Positions 1-8,235 of a DNA stretch of 64,000 nt are shown piece by piece. This DNA is from Shinella yambaruensis (GTDB lineage: Bacteria; Pseudomonadota; Alphaproteobacteria; Rhizobiales; Rhizobiaceae): positions 1-64,000 of the forward strand of contig NZ_JALJCK010000010.1 in the NCBI RefSeq assembly GCF_022899355.1, in the 5' to 3' direction. The notes below the pieces were generated by a model. It did not search any database. It was not told the origin of the DNA and worked only from the letters and a program-made list of their open reading frames with translations. Within the stretch, counting starts at the first letter, position 1. Each line of letters starts with the position of its first letter. Made by a program: the position numbers and the translations under genes.

Positions 1-77
1 CGTCGCAAGAAAGCTCATCACGATCCTCAATGCAATGCAGCGCGACAAAACCAACTTCGCTTGAACACAGTTGCCAT

Positions 78-148
78 GAGGGCCGCATCGAGGTTCTCGG
101 CGGCGACATGGCGCGGTCCGCGCATCGGCACGGCGTCTACCCGCGCGC
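78..148 (+). pseudogene. Fragment of RbbA-type ABC ATPase
   Basis: A short open frame encodes EGRIEVLGGDMARSAHRHG, which resembles the segment after the Walker A region in RbbA/YhiH-type export ATPases (a G-R-x-E-V-L-G-G-D-M pattern). Only about 23 codons remain. The frame then runs into unrelated sequence, and permease-like codons begin immediately afterwards in another frame. In intact operons this ATPase precedes the ABC-2 permease, so a large internal deletion probably removed most of both genes. The assignment rests on motif memory alone and is tentative. Confidence 0.35.
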
Positions 149-802
149 ATGTCGCAGGCCTTCACCGGCAGCGGCTATGTTCAGTCGATCGTATCGGTTG
201 AGGTCGGCGAGTTCCCTGCCGGCCACCGCTCGTAAACCGCTCTGCCAGTCTCCCTCAACCTGCGCGCCCGCTTCAACCCGGAGCTCGACAAGGGATGGTT
301 CGGCGCGATAAGCAACGTCATCACCTCGATCACCATGCTGTCGATCGTCCTCACCGGCGCGGCGCTCATCCGCGAGCGCGAGCACGGCACCATCGAGCAC
401 CTGCTGGTGATGCCGGTAACCGCCTTCGAGATCATGGTGAGCAAGGTCTGGTCGATGGGCCTTATCTTGTTGGCGGCGTCCGCCTTCAGCCTGGTCTTCG
501 TCGTGGGAGGCGTGCTCGCCGTGTCGTCAACGGCTCGCTGGTCCTGTTCCTTGCCGAGCGGCACTCGACATCTTCGCCATGACCTGCCTCGGCATCTTTC
601 TTGCTACTGTCGCCGGCTCTATGCCTTGGTTCGCGCTCCTGCTGATGATGATGCGCCGCAACAACTGCTTTCGGGCGGCATCACCCCGCTCGAAATCATC
701 CAGATCATCATGCTCGCGGCGCCCAACGCGCATTTCGTGATGCTGGCGCAGGCCGTGTTATTTCGGAGGGCAGGGCTGGATGTGGTATGGCCCCAAACTT
801 AG
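149..802 (+). pseudogene. Decayed ABC-2 type export permease (YhhJ/RbbA family)
   Basis: From the ATG at 149 the sequence encodes a short permease-like stretch (MSQAFTGSGYVQSIV) that stops near 237. The family signature resumes in other frames: LNLRARFNPELDKGWFG around 250-300, then the core ALIREREHGTIEHLLVMPVT at about 359-418. Further frame disruptions occur near 525-600, and the family C-terminal motif (MLAAPNAHFVMLAQAVLFR, then GLDVVWPQ) ends at a premature TAG at 802. An intact YhhJ-type permease is about 370 residues with six membrane segments. At least three frame changes make this a pseudogene. It belonged to an inner-membrane exporter that normally works with an HlyD-type adaptor; neither partner is intact here. 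Confidence 0.7.
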
Positions 803-844
803 TTCAAGATCGCGCCGATCGTTCGAATCCTTTCAAGAGCGGGG

Positions 845-1858
845 CTATTTTTCCGGGCCGACGAGGCTGAGCTTGCGCAGCACTTCGCGCGGCGCCGGCA
901 TGCGCCAGACGGTCTGGAAACATTCCACGACATTGCGCGCCGTGACGGCAAGGCCGGGCAGCGCGACCCAGGCGGGGGCTAGCCGGCCGAGGAGAGCGGT
1001 CACGACTATGGAAGCGGCGGTCTCGCCCTGGCGGAAGGGTTGCTGGGCGGCGATGGCAACGAGCGGTTCACTGGCGGCGAGTCCGATTGCAGCCTCCTGG
1101 CCAAGGTCCACCGTCGCCATCGAAATCCTGCGGCCCATCGTTTCGAGAACCTGGGCAGCGGTCATTGCCGGCGTGTCCCAGACGACGAAGAGGCCGGCAA
1201 GTCCGGGATGGGCTTCGGCAAGGTTTCGCGTGGTCTTGGCGACTTCTGAAAGGGCAGGGAACCGCCGCATACGCAGCGTCACATCCGGACGGTTGATCTG
1301 CATCCACTTGACGAAGGCGATTTCGCGCTCGTTCGTTGCAAAGAAGTCGGCGTCATAACCAAGTACGCCAACCTCCGCACCATCAGGCAGATGAGGCGAC
1401 AATCCTTCCGCCGCAATCTTGCCGAGCCCGAAATTGTCCGCCGAGACGAGCGAGATATAATCCTTGCCCGGAAGAAGGCCGGTCGGCACGTTGTCGAGCA
1501 GGACGAGCTTTATGCCGGCCGCCGCGACGCGCGCATGCGCCGCTGCCACTTTGGAATTCGCAACGGGCAGCGAGATGATGGCGTTCGGTGCCTCGCCGAT
1601 CAGCCGCTCCAGCGCCTCGATCTGCACCTCCGGCGTGAAGGCGCAATCGACCACATCGATGACCGCGACCCCGCAATTGCCGAGCATGCCGACAATGCCG
1701 GAGAGCTGTTGTTTGGCCCAGTCGCTGGCAAGCGTGTGGAGCACGATCGCGACACGGAAGCCGCTTGCCCGTGCGCGCGCCATGTCTTCCGGCAGCAGCA
1801 GCACCCGCTCGGGCGCCGATGCCCGCTCGCCGTGAGGGCCGAGACCAGTAATCGCCAT
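845..1858 (-). CDS. Signal-less periplasmic-binding-protein-like protein (putative cytosolic sugar sensor)
   Basis: A 337-residue type-I periplasmic-binding fold (RbsB-like). It is clearly paralogous to the exported binding protein at 4266-5387: both carry a DNVPTG motif followed by GKDY and VSADN, an AVWD/VVWD strand, a D-L-G ligand loop, and a C-terminal LPxLxVT segment. Unlike the paralogue it has no signal peptide or lipobox. The N-terminus (MAITGLGPHGERAS) is hydrophilic, so it should stay in the cytoplasm. The start at 1858 follows a strong GGAGGAAG ribosome site; a longer frame to 1921 lacks one. It lies 10 bp downstream of the ROK regulator gene on the same strand, so the two are probably co-transcribed. 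Inference: it senses the same ligand inside the cell and partners or modulates the ROK protein. Confidence 0.75.
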   Translation of the reverse strand: MAITGLGPHGERASAPERVLLLPEDMARARASGFRVAIVLHTLASDWAKQQLSGIVGMLGNCGVAVIDVVDCAFTPEVQIEALERLIGEAPNAIISLPVANSKVAAAHARVAAAGIKLVLLDNVPTGLLPGKDYISLVSADNFGLGKIAAEGLSPHLPDGAEVGVLGYDADFFATNEREIAFVKWMQINRPDVTLRMRRFPALSEVAKTTRNLAEAHPGLAGLFVVWDTPAMTAAQVLETMGRRISMATVDLGQEAAIGLAASEPLVAIAAQQPFRQGETAASIVVTALLGRLAPAWVALPGLAVTARNVVECFQTVWRMPAPREVLRKLSLVGPEK

Positions 1859-1868
1859 TGCTTCCTCC

Positions 1869-3221
1869 TCAAACATCCGGCGGCCGCAGGCTGTTTCCCT
1901 CCATGGTCTTCCTCCGGGCAATCTCGTCCTTCACCTGCTGGAAGAGCGGATGCGCCTGGGGCCGGCCGGCCATGATCCAGTCCCTCAGCATGGCAGGGGC
2001 GAACAGGCCTTCCGTCGCGACGATCGCGGCCCCGACAAGCCCTGACGAACTGCCCATCTGCGAGCGGATGATTTGCAGGTCCCGGCTCACCAGCGGATGG
2101 CAGGCGCCGTAGATCGCCTCGCGCGCGGCGGCAAGAAGGATGTCGTTCGTCTGGGCGATCGAACCCGATAGCACGATGAGTGCCGGGTTCAGCATGTTGG
2201 CCAGCGTCGCGACCACCTGACCGATCAGCCGGCCGCTCTGCGCGAGAATATCGATCGCCGCGGCGTCGCCCATTTGTGCAGCCTGCGCGACTTCGAGGGC
2301 CGTGATCTCGCTACCGCGCCGCATATGCTCGGCAAGGATAGGGCTCGCGCCATGCTCGGCCGCCACCTTGCCGTCCTGGGCGATGTGGTCGGAACCGGCC
2401 ATGGCTTCCAGCGTGCCGGTCCTGTCGCCCACCGTCACCGGAACGGAACCGATAAGGCCAACGGCGCCCTGCGCGCCGCGAAACAGCGCGCCGTCGTTTG
2501 CAAGACCGGCGCCGATGCGTTTGCCGACCTTGACGAACAGCATGGTGTTGCGGCCGCCGCCAGCGCCGGCATGGAGTTCGCCCATCGTCATCGTCTCGAC
2601 ACTGGAGCGCAACCAAACCGGAGCGTCGAAGGCCGCGATGAGCGTCTCGACCAGCGGGAAGCTCTCCCAGCCGGGCAGGACCCCGGGCGTGCTGCGCTGG
2701 AAAAGCGCTTCACCGCCATCCGGCACCGCACCGGGTACGGAAATGGAAATGCCATAGAGCTGCGGATCCGCCTGCCGCTCGAGAATCCAGCGGAAAAGCG
2801 TGATCAGTCGCTCTGCCAGGGCGGAAACCGGCTGGGCCAGCTCGGCTGCCTCATGATGCTCCATGAGCAGGGATCCGGCGAGATCGGCGACGCCGACGCC
2901 GATGGCGGTCTGGTCGAGCGTCGCAACGAGAATGCGGCCGCGATCTGCCGCAAACCGCACGAGGCGCGGCGCGCGGCCGCCGGTGGGGGTGCCGAGCTCG
3001 CTTTCATCGATGAGGCCCAGTTCGCCGAGCGTTCCGAGCCGATCCGCGACGACGGCGCGCCCAAGCTCGCTGTGGCGTTCGATTTCCTGGCGGGTGGTGG
3101 CCTGTTCGGTGCGAACGAGGTTGAGGATGTCGACGAGGCTGGGGGCAGCGGTTTCGGAGACGCGCGGACGGCCTTTGCGGCGGGGATATCCATCAGTTTG
3201 CGCGGTCGCCGTCGTCGGCAT
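1869..3221 (-). CDS. ROK-family transcriptional regulator lacking the zinc site
   Basis: A 450-residue protein with an N-terminal winged helix at about residues 25-75 (TTRQEIERHSELGRAVVADR, then a GRAPRLV wing), followed by a ROK fold. Usual ROK landmarks are altered. The GEIGH histidine is replaced (GAVGLIG, about 252-258), and the cysteine loop CxCGxxGC is absent (PVTVGDRTGTLEAM, about 261-274), so neither the structural zinc nor sugar-kinase activity is expected. The start at 3221 follows AGAAAGGA. The gene is divergent from the TIM-barrel isomerase/ABC operon and probably represses it and itself through the inverted repeat at 3292-3316. The inducer is unknown. Confidence 0.85.
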   Translation of the reverse strand: MPTTATAQTDGYPRRKGRPRVSETAAPSLVDILNLVRTEQATTRQEIERHSELGRAVVADRLGTLGELGLIDESELGTPTGGRAPRLVRFAADRGRILVATLDQTAIGVGVADLAGSLLMEHHEAAELAQPVSALAERLITLFRWILERQADPQLYGISISVPGAVPDGGEALFQRSTPGVLPGWESFPLVETLIAAFDAPVWLRSSVETMTMGELHAGAGGGRNTMLFVKVGKRIGAGLANDGALFRGAQGAVGLIGSVPVTVGDRTGTLEAMAGSDHIAQDGKVAAEHGASPILAEHMRRGSEITALEVAQAAQMGDAAAIDILAQSGRLIGQVVATLANMLNPALIVLSGSIAQTNDILLAAAREAIYGACHPLVSRDLQIIRSQMGSSSGLVGAAIVATEGLFAPAMLRDWIMAGRPQAHPLFQQVKDEIARRKTMEGNSLRPPDV

Positions 3222-3256
3222 GGGTTTTCCTTTCTGGCGGCTTCGCCTTCTTTCCC

Positions 3257-3285
3257 TTGATAATGCCGCTTGTTTCGACTGGCAA
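3257..3285 (-). promoter_or_regulatory. Putative sigma70 promoter for the ROK gene
   Basis: Leftward: a TTGCCA -35 (3285-3280), a 17-bp spacer and a TATCAA -10 (3262-3257), about 36 bp before the ROK start codon. The inverted repeat at 3292-3316 lies directly upstream of the -35. Assigned by eye. Confidence 0.4.
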
Positions 3286-3291
3286 CATCGG

Positions 3292-3316
3292 TCTTTTGCA
3301 TTAAATCTGCAAAAGA
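3292..3316. promoter_or_regulatory. Perfect inverted repeat, candidate ROK operator
   Basis: TCTTTTGCA, a 7-bp AT-rich spacer, then TGCAAAAGA: nine-base arms without a mismatch. It sits between the divergent ROK and isomerase genes, next to the -35 elements of both predicted promoters. This is the expected placement for an autoregulating ROK repressor. No binding data. Confidence 0.6.
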
Positions 3317-3340
3317 GCTAGAAGATATGCGCATAAATAA

Positions 3341-3369
3341 TTGACATCAGGTTTTTCGCGCCGTAAGAC
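3341..3369 (+). promoter_or_regulatory. Putative sigma70 promoter for the rightward sugar operon
   Basis: A consensus TTGACA -35 (3341-3346), a 17-bp spacer and a TAAGAC -10 (3364-3369), about 40 bp before the isomerase start at 3408. The nine-base inverted repeat lies 24 bp upstream of the -35. Confidence 0.5.
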
Positions 3370-3407
3370 GGTCTGCAAGTCACGACGGTCACTGGGAGGA
3401 GGCGCCG

Positions 3408-4220
3408 ATGTCGAACTTCAAGCTCGCCTATCATGCGAACTGCTGGGGCAATCTCGGCGGGGATGCAGTCGGCGTAACCTCGATCACCAATCTCGCTTAC
3501 CGCACCTTCGGTGACATGCGCCGTGCCTTCGCCGACATTGCCGCGGCAGGCTACGAAGGCGTCGAGCTCTTCGACGGCAACCTTCTCGATTTCAGCACTG
3601 ACGACATGCGCTCCCTGCTCGCCGATAATGGGCTCGCGCTGGTGGCGACCTATGCCGGCGGCAATTTCATCTTCGACGATATCCTGCCGGAGGAACTGGC
3701 CCGCGTGGTGCGCGCGGCGGATCGCGCCGCCGAACTCGGTGCACCCCATCTCGTTGTCGGCGGCGGCGCCAAGCGCTTCGACGGCATCCGCGAGGCGGAC
3801 TATCACAAGCTCGCGGCCGCGCTCGACCGGGTGAAGGAGATCGCCGAGGCGCGCGGCCTCACCGCCCATTATCACCCCCATCTTTCGACAATCGTCGAGG
3901 GGCCGGCAGACGTGCGCAAGATCTTCGGGCTAACCGGCATCCATTTCTGCCCGGACACGGCCCATCTCGCGGCCGCTGGCGGTGATCCGACCGCCCTCAT
4001 TCGCGAGCATGCGGCGCGCATCTCCTATGTCCATCTCAAGGGTTTCCAGAAGGAGCCCTTCACCTTCACGCCCATCGACCGTGGCGACGTCCCGACGGAC
4101 GGGATCATCGCAGTCCTTCGGGAGGCCGGCTTTGCCGGCTGGGTTTGTACCGAACTCGATTCCTGGCCTGATCCGCTTGAGGGAGCGAAAGCGAGCATGG
4201 CCTATCTTAAATCGGCCTGA
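3408..4220 (+). CDS. Sugar phosphate isomerase/epimerase-like TIM-barrel protein
   Basis: A 270-residue xylose-isomerase-like TIM barrel (AP endonuclease 2 fold). Visible landmarks are the N-terminal YHANCWG, a GYEGVELFDG strand carrying the first acidic residue, HYHPHLSTIVEG (histidine metal ligands), FCPDTAHLAAAG and VHLKGF, all typical of divalent-metal sugar isomerases or epimerases. It is the first gene of the rightward operon, with GGGAGGAGG 7 bp before the ATG. The next gene encodes the periplasmic binding protein, so the enzyme probably converts the imported sugar or an oxidised product made with the downstream Gfo/Idh/MocA dehydrogenase. Substrate not identifiable from sequence. Confidence 0.85.
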   Translation: MSNFKLAYHANCWGNLGGDAVGVTSITNLAYRTFGDMRRAFADIAAAGYEGVELFDGNLLDFSTDDMRSLLADNGLALVATYAGGNFIFDDILPEELARVVRAADRAAELGAPHLVVGGGAKRFDGIREADYHKLAAALDRVKEIAEARGLTAHYHPHLSTIVEGPADVRKIFGLTGIHFCPDTAHLAAAGGDPTALIREHAARISYVHLKGFQKEPFTFTPIDRGDVPTDGIIAVLREAGFAGWVCTELDSWPDPLEGAKASMAYLKSA

Positions 4221-4265
4221 CGGCCGCGACCGGGGCGGGAGCCCCACTTTCGGGAGGAGAAAGTG

Positions 4266-5387
4266 ATGATGACGAGACGATTCCTGTTGGGTACGGCCGC
4301 CGCGCTGGCGCTTGCTCTTACCTATTCTGCACCGGCTTCGGCCGATCCGGACACCGCGCTGGCGGAGCTCCAGAAGACGGTCCTCTCCAAGGGGCCTTCC
4401 GGCGAAGATCCGTCGCCGGCGTCCGATGTTATGCTGAACGACGAGGAACTCGCCAAGATCAAGGGCATGAACGCGACGGCGGCGATCGTCATGCATTATG
4501 GCGGCAATGACTGGTCGCGCGCCCAGGTCAACGGCCTGCAAACCCAGTTCGCCGCGATGGGCATCAAGGTTCTTGCAGTGACCGATGCGGGCTTCAAGCC
4601 GGAAAAGCAGGTCGCCGATATCGAGACGATCATGGCGCAGAAGCCGAGCGTCATCGTCTCGATCCCGACCGATCCGACGGCGACGGCCGCAGCCTACAAG
4701 GCGGCGGCGGAGGCCGGCACCAAGCTCGTCTTCATGGACAACGTGCCGACCGGCTTTGTGGCCGGGAAGGACTACGTGTCGGTCGTCTCGGCGGACAATT
4801 ACGGCAATGGCGTCGCCTCGGCTCATCTAATGGCGAAGGCGCTGAACGGCGAGGGCGATATCGGCCTGGTGTTCCACGCTGCCGACTTCTTCGTCACCAA
4901 GCAGCGTTACGAAGCCTTCAAGGCAACGATCGCCGCCGATTACCCCAACATCAAGATCGTGGCCGAGCAGGGCATCGGTGGGCCGGATTTCTCAGGCGAC
5001 GCCGATAAGGCGGCGTCTGCGATCCTCACGTCCAACCCAAACATCAAGGGCATCTGGGCCGTCTGGGACGTGCCGGCAGAAGGTGTGATCTCGGCCGCGC
5101 GTGTCGCCGGTCGCGACGACCTCGTCATCACCACCATCGACCTCGGCGAGAACGTGGCGATCTCGATGGCCCAGGGTGGTTTCGTCAAGGGGCTCGGTGC
5201 GCAGCGGCCCTATGATGCCGGCGTGGTCGAGGCCAAGCTCGCCGGCTATGCGCTGCTCGGCAAGGAAGCCCCCGATTTCGTCGCACTTCCCGCTCTCCCG
5301 GTGACGCGGGAGACTTTGCTCGACGGCTGGAAAGCGGTCTATTCCAGTGAAGCGACCGACAACATCAAGACGAGCCTCGGCCAGTGA
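4266..5387 (+). CDS. Periplasmic sugar-binding protein of RbsABC-type importer
   Basis: A 373-residue type-I binding protein (RbsB family). A clear Sec signal (positive start, then LLGTAAALALALTYSAPASA) is probably cut after ASA. Core features are a VMHYGGNDW first strand, the DNVPTG and GKDYVSVVSADN pocket strands, and a TTIDLGENVA hinge region. A GTG at 4263 is also in frame, but GGGAGGAG is best spaced for ATG 4266. It delivers substrate to the RbsA/RbsC-type components at 6661-9163. It is paralogous to the signal-less protein at 845-1858, which suggests both bind the same or related ligands. Confidence 0.88.
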   Translation: MMTRRFLLGTAAALALALTYSAPASADPDTALAELQKTVLSKGPSGEDPSPASDVMLNDEELAKIKGMNATAAIVMHYGGNDWSRAQVNGLQTQFAAMGIKVLAVTDAGFKPEKQVADIETIMAQKPSVIVSIPTDPTATAAAYKAAAEAGTKLVFMDNVPTGFVAGKDYVSVVSADNYGNGVASAHLMAKALNGEGDIGLVFHAADFFVTKQRYEAFKATIAADYPNIKIVAEQGIGGPDFSGDADKAASAILTSNPNIKGIWAVWDVPAEGVISAARVAGRDDLVITTIDLGENVAISMAQGGFVKGLGAQRPYDAGVVEAKLAGYALLGKEAPDFVALPALPVTRETLLDGWKAVYSSEATDNIKTSLGQ

Positions 5388-5395
5388 TGATGGCA

Positions 5396-5423
5396 GGCAC
5401 GGGGCATGATCATGCTCCGTGCC
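5396..5423 (+). terminator. Intra-operon hairpin after the binding-protein gene
   Basis: GGCACGGGGCATGA is followed directly by TCATGCTCCGTGCC, a 14-bp stem with one G-U pair and a tiny loop. There is no clear T run. It lies 9 bp after the binding-protein stop. It probably stabilises or attenuates the message so the binding protein outnumbers the downstream products, a common arrangement in ABC operons. Confidence 0.55.
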
Positions 5424-5497
5424 GCATGGAGTGAGCCGGCCCAGGCCGGCAGATGGAACGCGGCTTGCCTTAGCCGCTATCATTCAGGAGAAACCCG

Positions 5498-6664
5498 ATG
5501 ACCAAAGTGATGAACGTCGCCATGATCGGCGGCGGCTTCATGGGCAAGGCGCATGCCATGGCCTATGCCTCCATGCCGATGTTCTTCTGGCCCGCGCCGG
5601 CCATTCCCCATCGCAAGGTCGTCGTCGACGTGACGGACGGCATGGCGGAGGAAGCACGCCGCCGCTATGGTTTCGAAGAGGCATCCTCGGACTGGCGCGC
5701 TGTCGTCAACCGTCCGGATATCGACGTCGTCGACATCTGCACGCCCAACAATGTGCATGCCGAAATCGCCATCGAGGCGGCGAAGGCCGGCAAGCATATC
5801 ATCTGCGAGAAGCCGCTCGCCCGCACGGTCGAAGAGGCGAGGGCGATGCATGACGCGGTGGAGGCTGCCGGCGTCATCCACATGGTTGCCTTTAATTATC
5901 GCCGCACGCCGGCCGTCGCACTCGCCAGGAAATATATCGAGGAAGGCCGCATCGGCCGCATCCTGAATTTCCGCGGCACCTATCTGCAGGACTGGTCGGC
6001 CGATCCGGATTCACCGCTCTCCTGGCGCTTCCAGAAGAAGATCGCCGGCTCCGGCTCGGTCGGCGACATCGCCACCCATGTGGTCGATCTCGCCCACTAT
6101 CTTGTCGGACCGATCGCCGAGGTGAGCGCGCTCACCACCACCTACAACAAGACGCGCCCCCTCCAGCAGGGCGGCGTCGACAAGCTCGGCGCGGCGGAAA
6201 AAGCCAAGGATGCGGAACGCGGTGAGGTGGATGTCGACGACGAGGTCGTCTCCATGCTGAAATTCGAGGGCGGCGCGATCGGAAGCCTGGAAGCGACCCG
6301 CAACGCCTATGGCCGCAACAACTTCATCACGCTGGAGGTTCACGGCACCAAGGGCTCGATCCATTTCAACTACGAGCGCCGCGACGAGCTGCAGGTGATG
6401 TTCGCCGACGACCCGGCCGATGCCCGCGGCTTCCGCACCGTCTATACGGGTCCGGCGCATCCCTATGGCAATGGCCTCTGGCCGATCCCCGGCCTCGGCA
6501 TCGGTTATTCGGAGACCAAGATCGTCGAATGCTACGATTTCTTCTCGGCAATCGCGAAGAACCGGCTGCCGAGCCCGAACTTCGAGGATGGCCTGTTGAC
6601 GGAACTCGTCGCCGACGCCCTTATCCGCTCGGGTGAGACGGGACAGTGGGAGAAGGTGGGATGA
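5498..6664 (+). CDS. Gfo/Idh/MocA-family NAD(P)-dependent oxidoreductase
   Basis: 388 residues. The N-terminal Rossmann fold has AMIGGGFMGKAHA for dinucleotide binding, CTPNNVHAEIA, and the family signature EKPLART (catalytic Lys of E-K-P). The C-terminal half has GDIATHVVDLAHYLVG, carrying the Asp/His proton-relay pair. Members oxidise sugars, inositols or their derivatives at a ring or acyclic hydroxyl. It lies between the binding-protein and ATPase genes, and its TGA overlaps the ATG of the ATPase gene (ATGA at 6661-6664), so the two are translationally coupled. With the isomerase at 3408 it probably starts breakdown of the imported sugar or cyclitol. Confidence 0.88.
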   Translation: MTKVMNVAMIGGGFMGKAHAMAYASMPMFFWPAPAIPHRKVVVDVTDGMAEEARRRYGFEEASSDWRAVVNRPDIDVVDICTPNNVHAEIAIEAAKAGKHIICEKPLARTVEEARAMHDAVEAAGVIHMVAFNYRRTPAVALARKYIEEGRIGRILNFRGTYLQDWSADPDSPLSWRFQKKIAGSGSVGDIATHVVDLAHYLVGPIAEVSALTTTYNKTRPLQQGGVDKLGAAEKAKDAERGEVDVDDEVVSMLKFEGGAIGSLEATRNAYGRNNFITLEVHGTKGSIHFNYERRDELQVMFADDPADARGFRTVYTGPAHPYGNGLWPIPGLGIGYSETKIVECYDFFSAIAKNRLPSPNFEDGLLTELVADALIRSGETGQWEKVG

Positions 6665-8235
6665 CTGCGAGCGCCGCTGCCGTCCGCATGACCGGCATAA
6701 GCAAGGCCTTCGGCGGGGTGCGCGCGCTGGACGACGTCTCCTTCGAGGTCTTGCCCGGCGAGGTTCATGCGTTGCTCGGCGGCAACGGCGCCGGCAAGTC
6801 GACGATCCTCAAGGTCTTGAACGGCGTGCATCGCCCCGATCAGGGCGCAATCGAAGTCGGCGGCGTACCCCTGACGACACATACACCGGAGGCGTCGCGT
6901 GCCGCCGGCATCGCGATGAACTACCAGGAAATGAGCCTGGTCCCGACTTTGACAGTCGCCCAGAACATCTTCCTGACGCGGGAATGCCGTGACGGCATGG
7001 GGCTCATCGACGACCGGGAAGCCGAGCGGCGCGCGGCAGACATTTTCGCGCTGCTCGAAGTCTTCGTCGATCCGAAAGCCGTGGTCGGGGATCTGGGGGC
7101 CGGCCAGAAGCAACTCACCGAAATCGCCAAGGCGATCTCGCAGGACGCCAAGATTCTGGTTCTGGACGAGCCATCCACGGCGCTCGCCGTTTCCGATGTC
7201 GAGCGGCTCTTCGTCTTCCTGCGCAAGCTGAAGGCCAGGGGCGTGGCGATCATCTATGTCAGCCACCGCATGGACGAGATCGCCCGCATCGCCGACCGCG
7301 CCACGATCCTGCGCGACGGCCGGCATGTCATCACCGCGCCTCTTGGCGAGCTACCGATCGATACGATGATCGAGCACATCGTCGGCAGGCGCTCGAAAGG
7401 GCTCTCCGATGTCGAGCGCGGCCATTCCACCAGGGGCGAGGTGCTGCTGGAGCTCGATCGTGTCAGCGGCGTTCACAAGCCGGAAGACATTTCCCTGACG
7501 CTGCATCGCGGCGAAGTGGTGGGGCTTGCCGGCCTGCTCGGCTCGGGCCGCTCGTCTCTGGCGCGGGTGATCGCCGGCATCGACCCGGCGGCCAAGGGCG
7601 AGATCCGTATCAAGGGCCGCGCCGTCACGATCCGCAAGCCGGGCGATGCGATCGCCGCGGGTGTCGCGCTGGTGCCTGAGGCACGCGCAACGCAGGGCAT
7701 CATTCCCGCCCATTCGGTGGCCTCCAACATGATCCTCGCCGTCATCGACCGGCTGTCCAAGGGCGGTCTCGTCGACACGAAGGCGGCAAACGCCCTGACC
7801 GACGCGCAAATCGAGCGCCTGCGGGTGAAGACGGCGAGCCGCGACCATGCCGTCTCGACGCTTTCGGGCGGCAACCAGCAGAAGGTGGTCATCGGCAAGT
7901 GGCTCGCCACCGATCCGGACATCCTCATCCTCGACGAGCCGACGGCGGGTATCGATATCGGTTCGAAATCCGAGATCATCCGCCTGGTGCGTGAACTCGC
8001 CGCCGCTGGCAAGGGCATCGTCATAATCTCGTCGGAGCTTTCCGAATTGCTGACCGCTTGCGACCGCATTCTCGTCATGTCCGATGGGCGCGTGCACCAG
8101 GATCTGCCGCGCGAAGCGCTGGAGGATCCGTCCGTGCCCGACGACGACCTTGCCCACCGTCTCCAGGCCGCCGAACAGCGCCTGCAGATCGAAATCCAGA
8201 AGGCCCTTTCGGTTCAGGAGGTTTCCCATGGCTAA
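6661..8235 (+). CDS. RbsA/MglA-type sugar ABC transporter ATPase
   Basis: 524 residues with two fused nucleotide-binding domains. The first has Walker A GGNGAGKST, a degenerate signature (GAGQKQL) and Walker B ILVLDEPSTAL. The second has a GSGRS Walker-like loop (LLGSGRSSL, degenerate as in RbsA), an LSGGNQQK signature and ILILDEPTAGID. This asymmetry is typical of the CUT2 family, in which one protein supplies both sites. ATG 6661 overlaps the dehydrogenase stop; a frame extension to 6646 is not needed. The end overlaps the permease start by 8 bases. Confidence 0.93.
   Translation: MTASAAAVRMTGISKAFGGVRALDDVSFEVLPGEVHALLGGNGAGKSTILKVLNGVHRPDQGAIEVGGVPLTTHTPEASRAAGIAMNYQEMSLVPTLTVAQNIFLTRECRDGMGLIDDREAERRAADIFALLEVFVDPKAVVGDLGAGQKQLTEIAKAISQDAKILVLDEPSTALAVSDVERLFVFLRKLKARGVAIIYVSHRMDEIARIADRATILRDGRHVITAPLGELPIDTMIEHIVGRRSKGLSDVERGHSTRGEVLLELDRVSGVHKPEDISLTLHRGEVVGLAGLLGSGRSSLARVIAGIDPAAKGEIRIKGRAVTIRKPGDAIAAGVALVPEARATQGIIPAHSVASNMILAVIDRLSKGGLVDTKAANALTDAQIERLRVKTASRDHAVSTLSGGNQQKVVIGKWLATDPDILILDEPTAGIDIGSKSEIIRLVRELAAAGKGIVIISSELSELLTACDRILVMSDGRVHQDLPREALEDPSVPDDDLAHRLQAAEQRLQIEIQKALSVQEVSHG

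Noticed and set aside
780-1358. Plus-strand frame overlapping the signal-less binding-protein gene
   Set aside because: Arg/Ser-rich antisense frame without a ribosome site; the minus-strand gene is paralogous to a neighbour and clearly coding.
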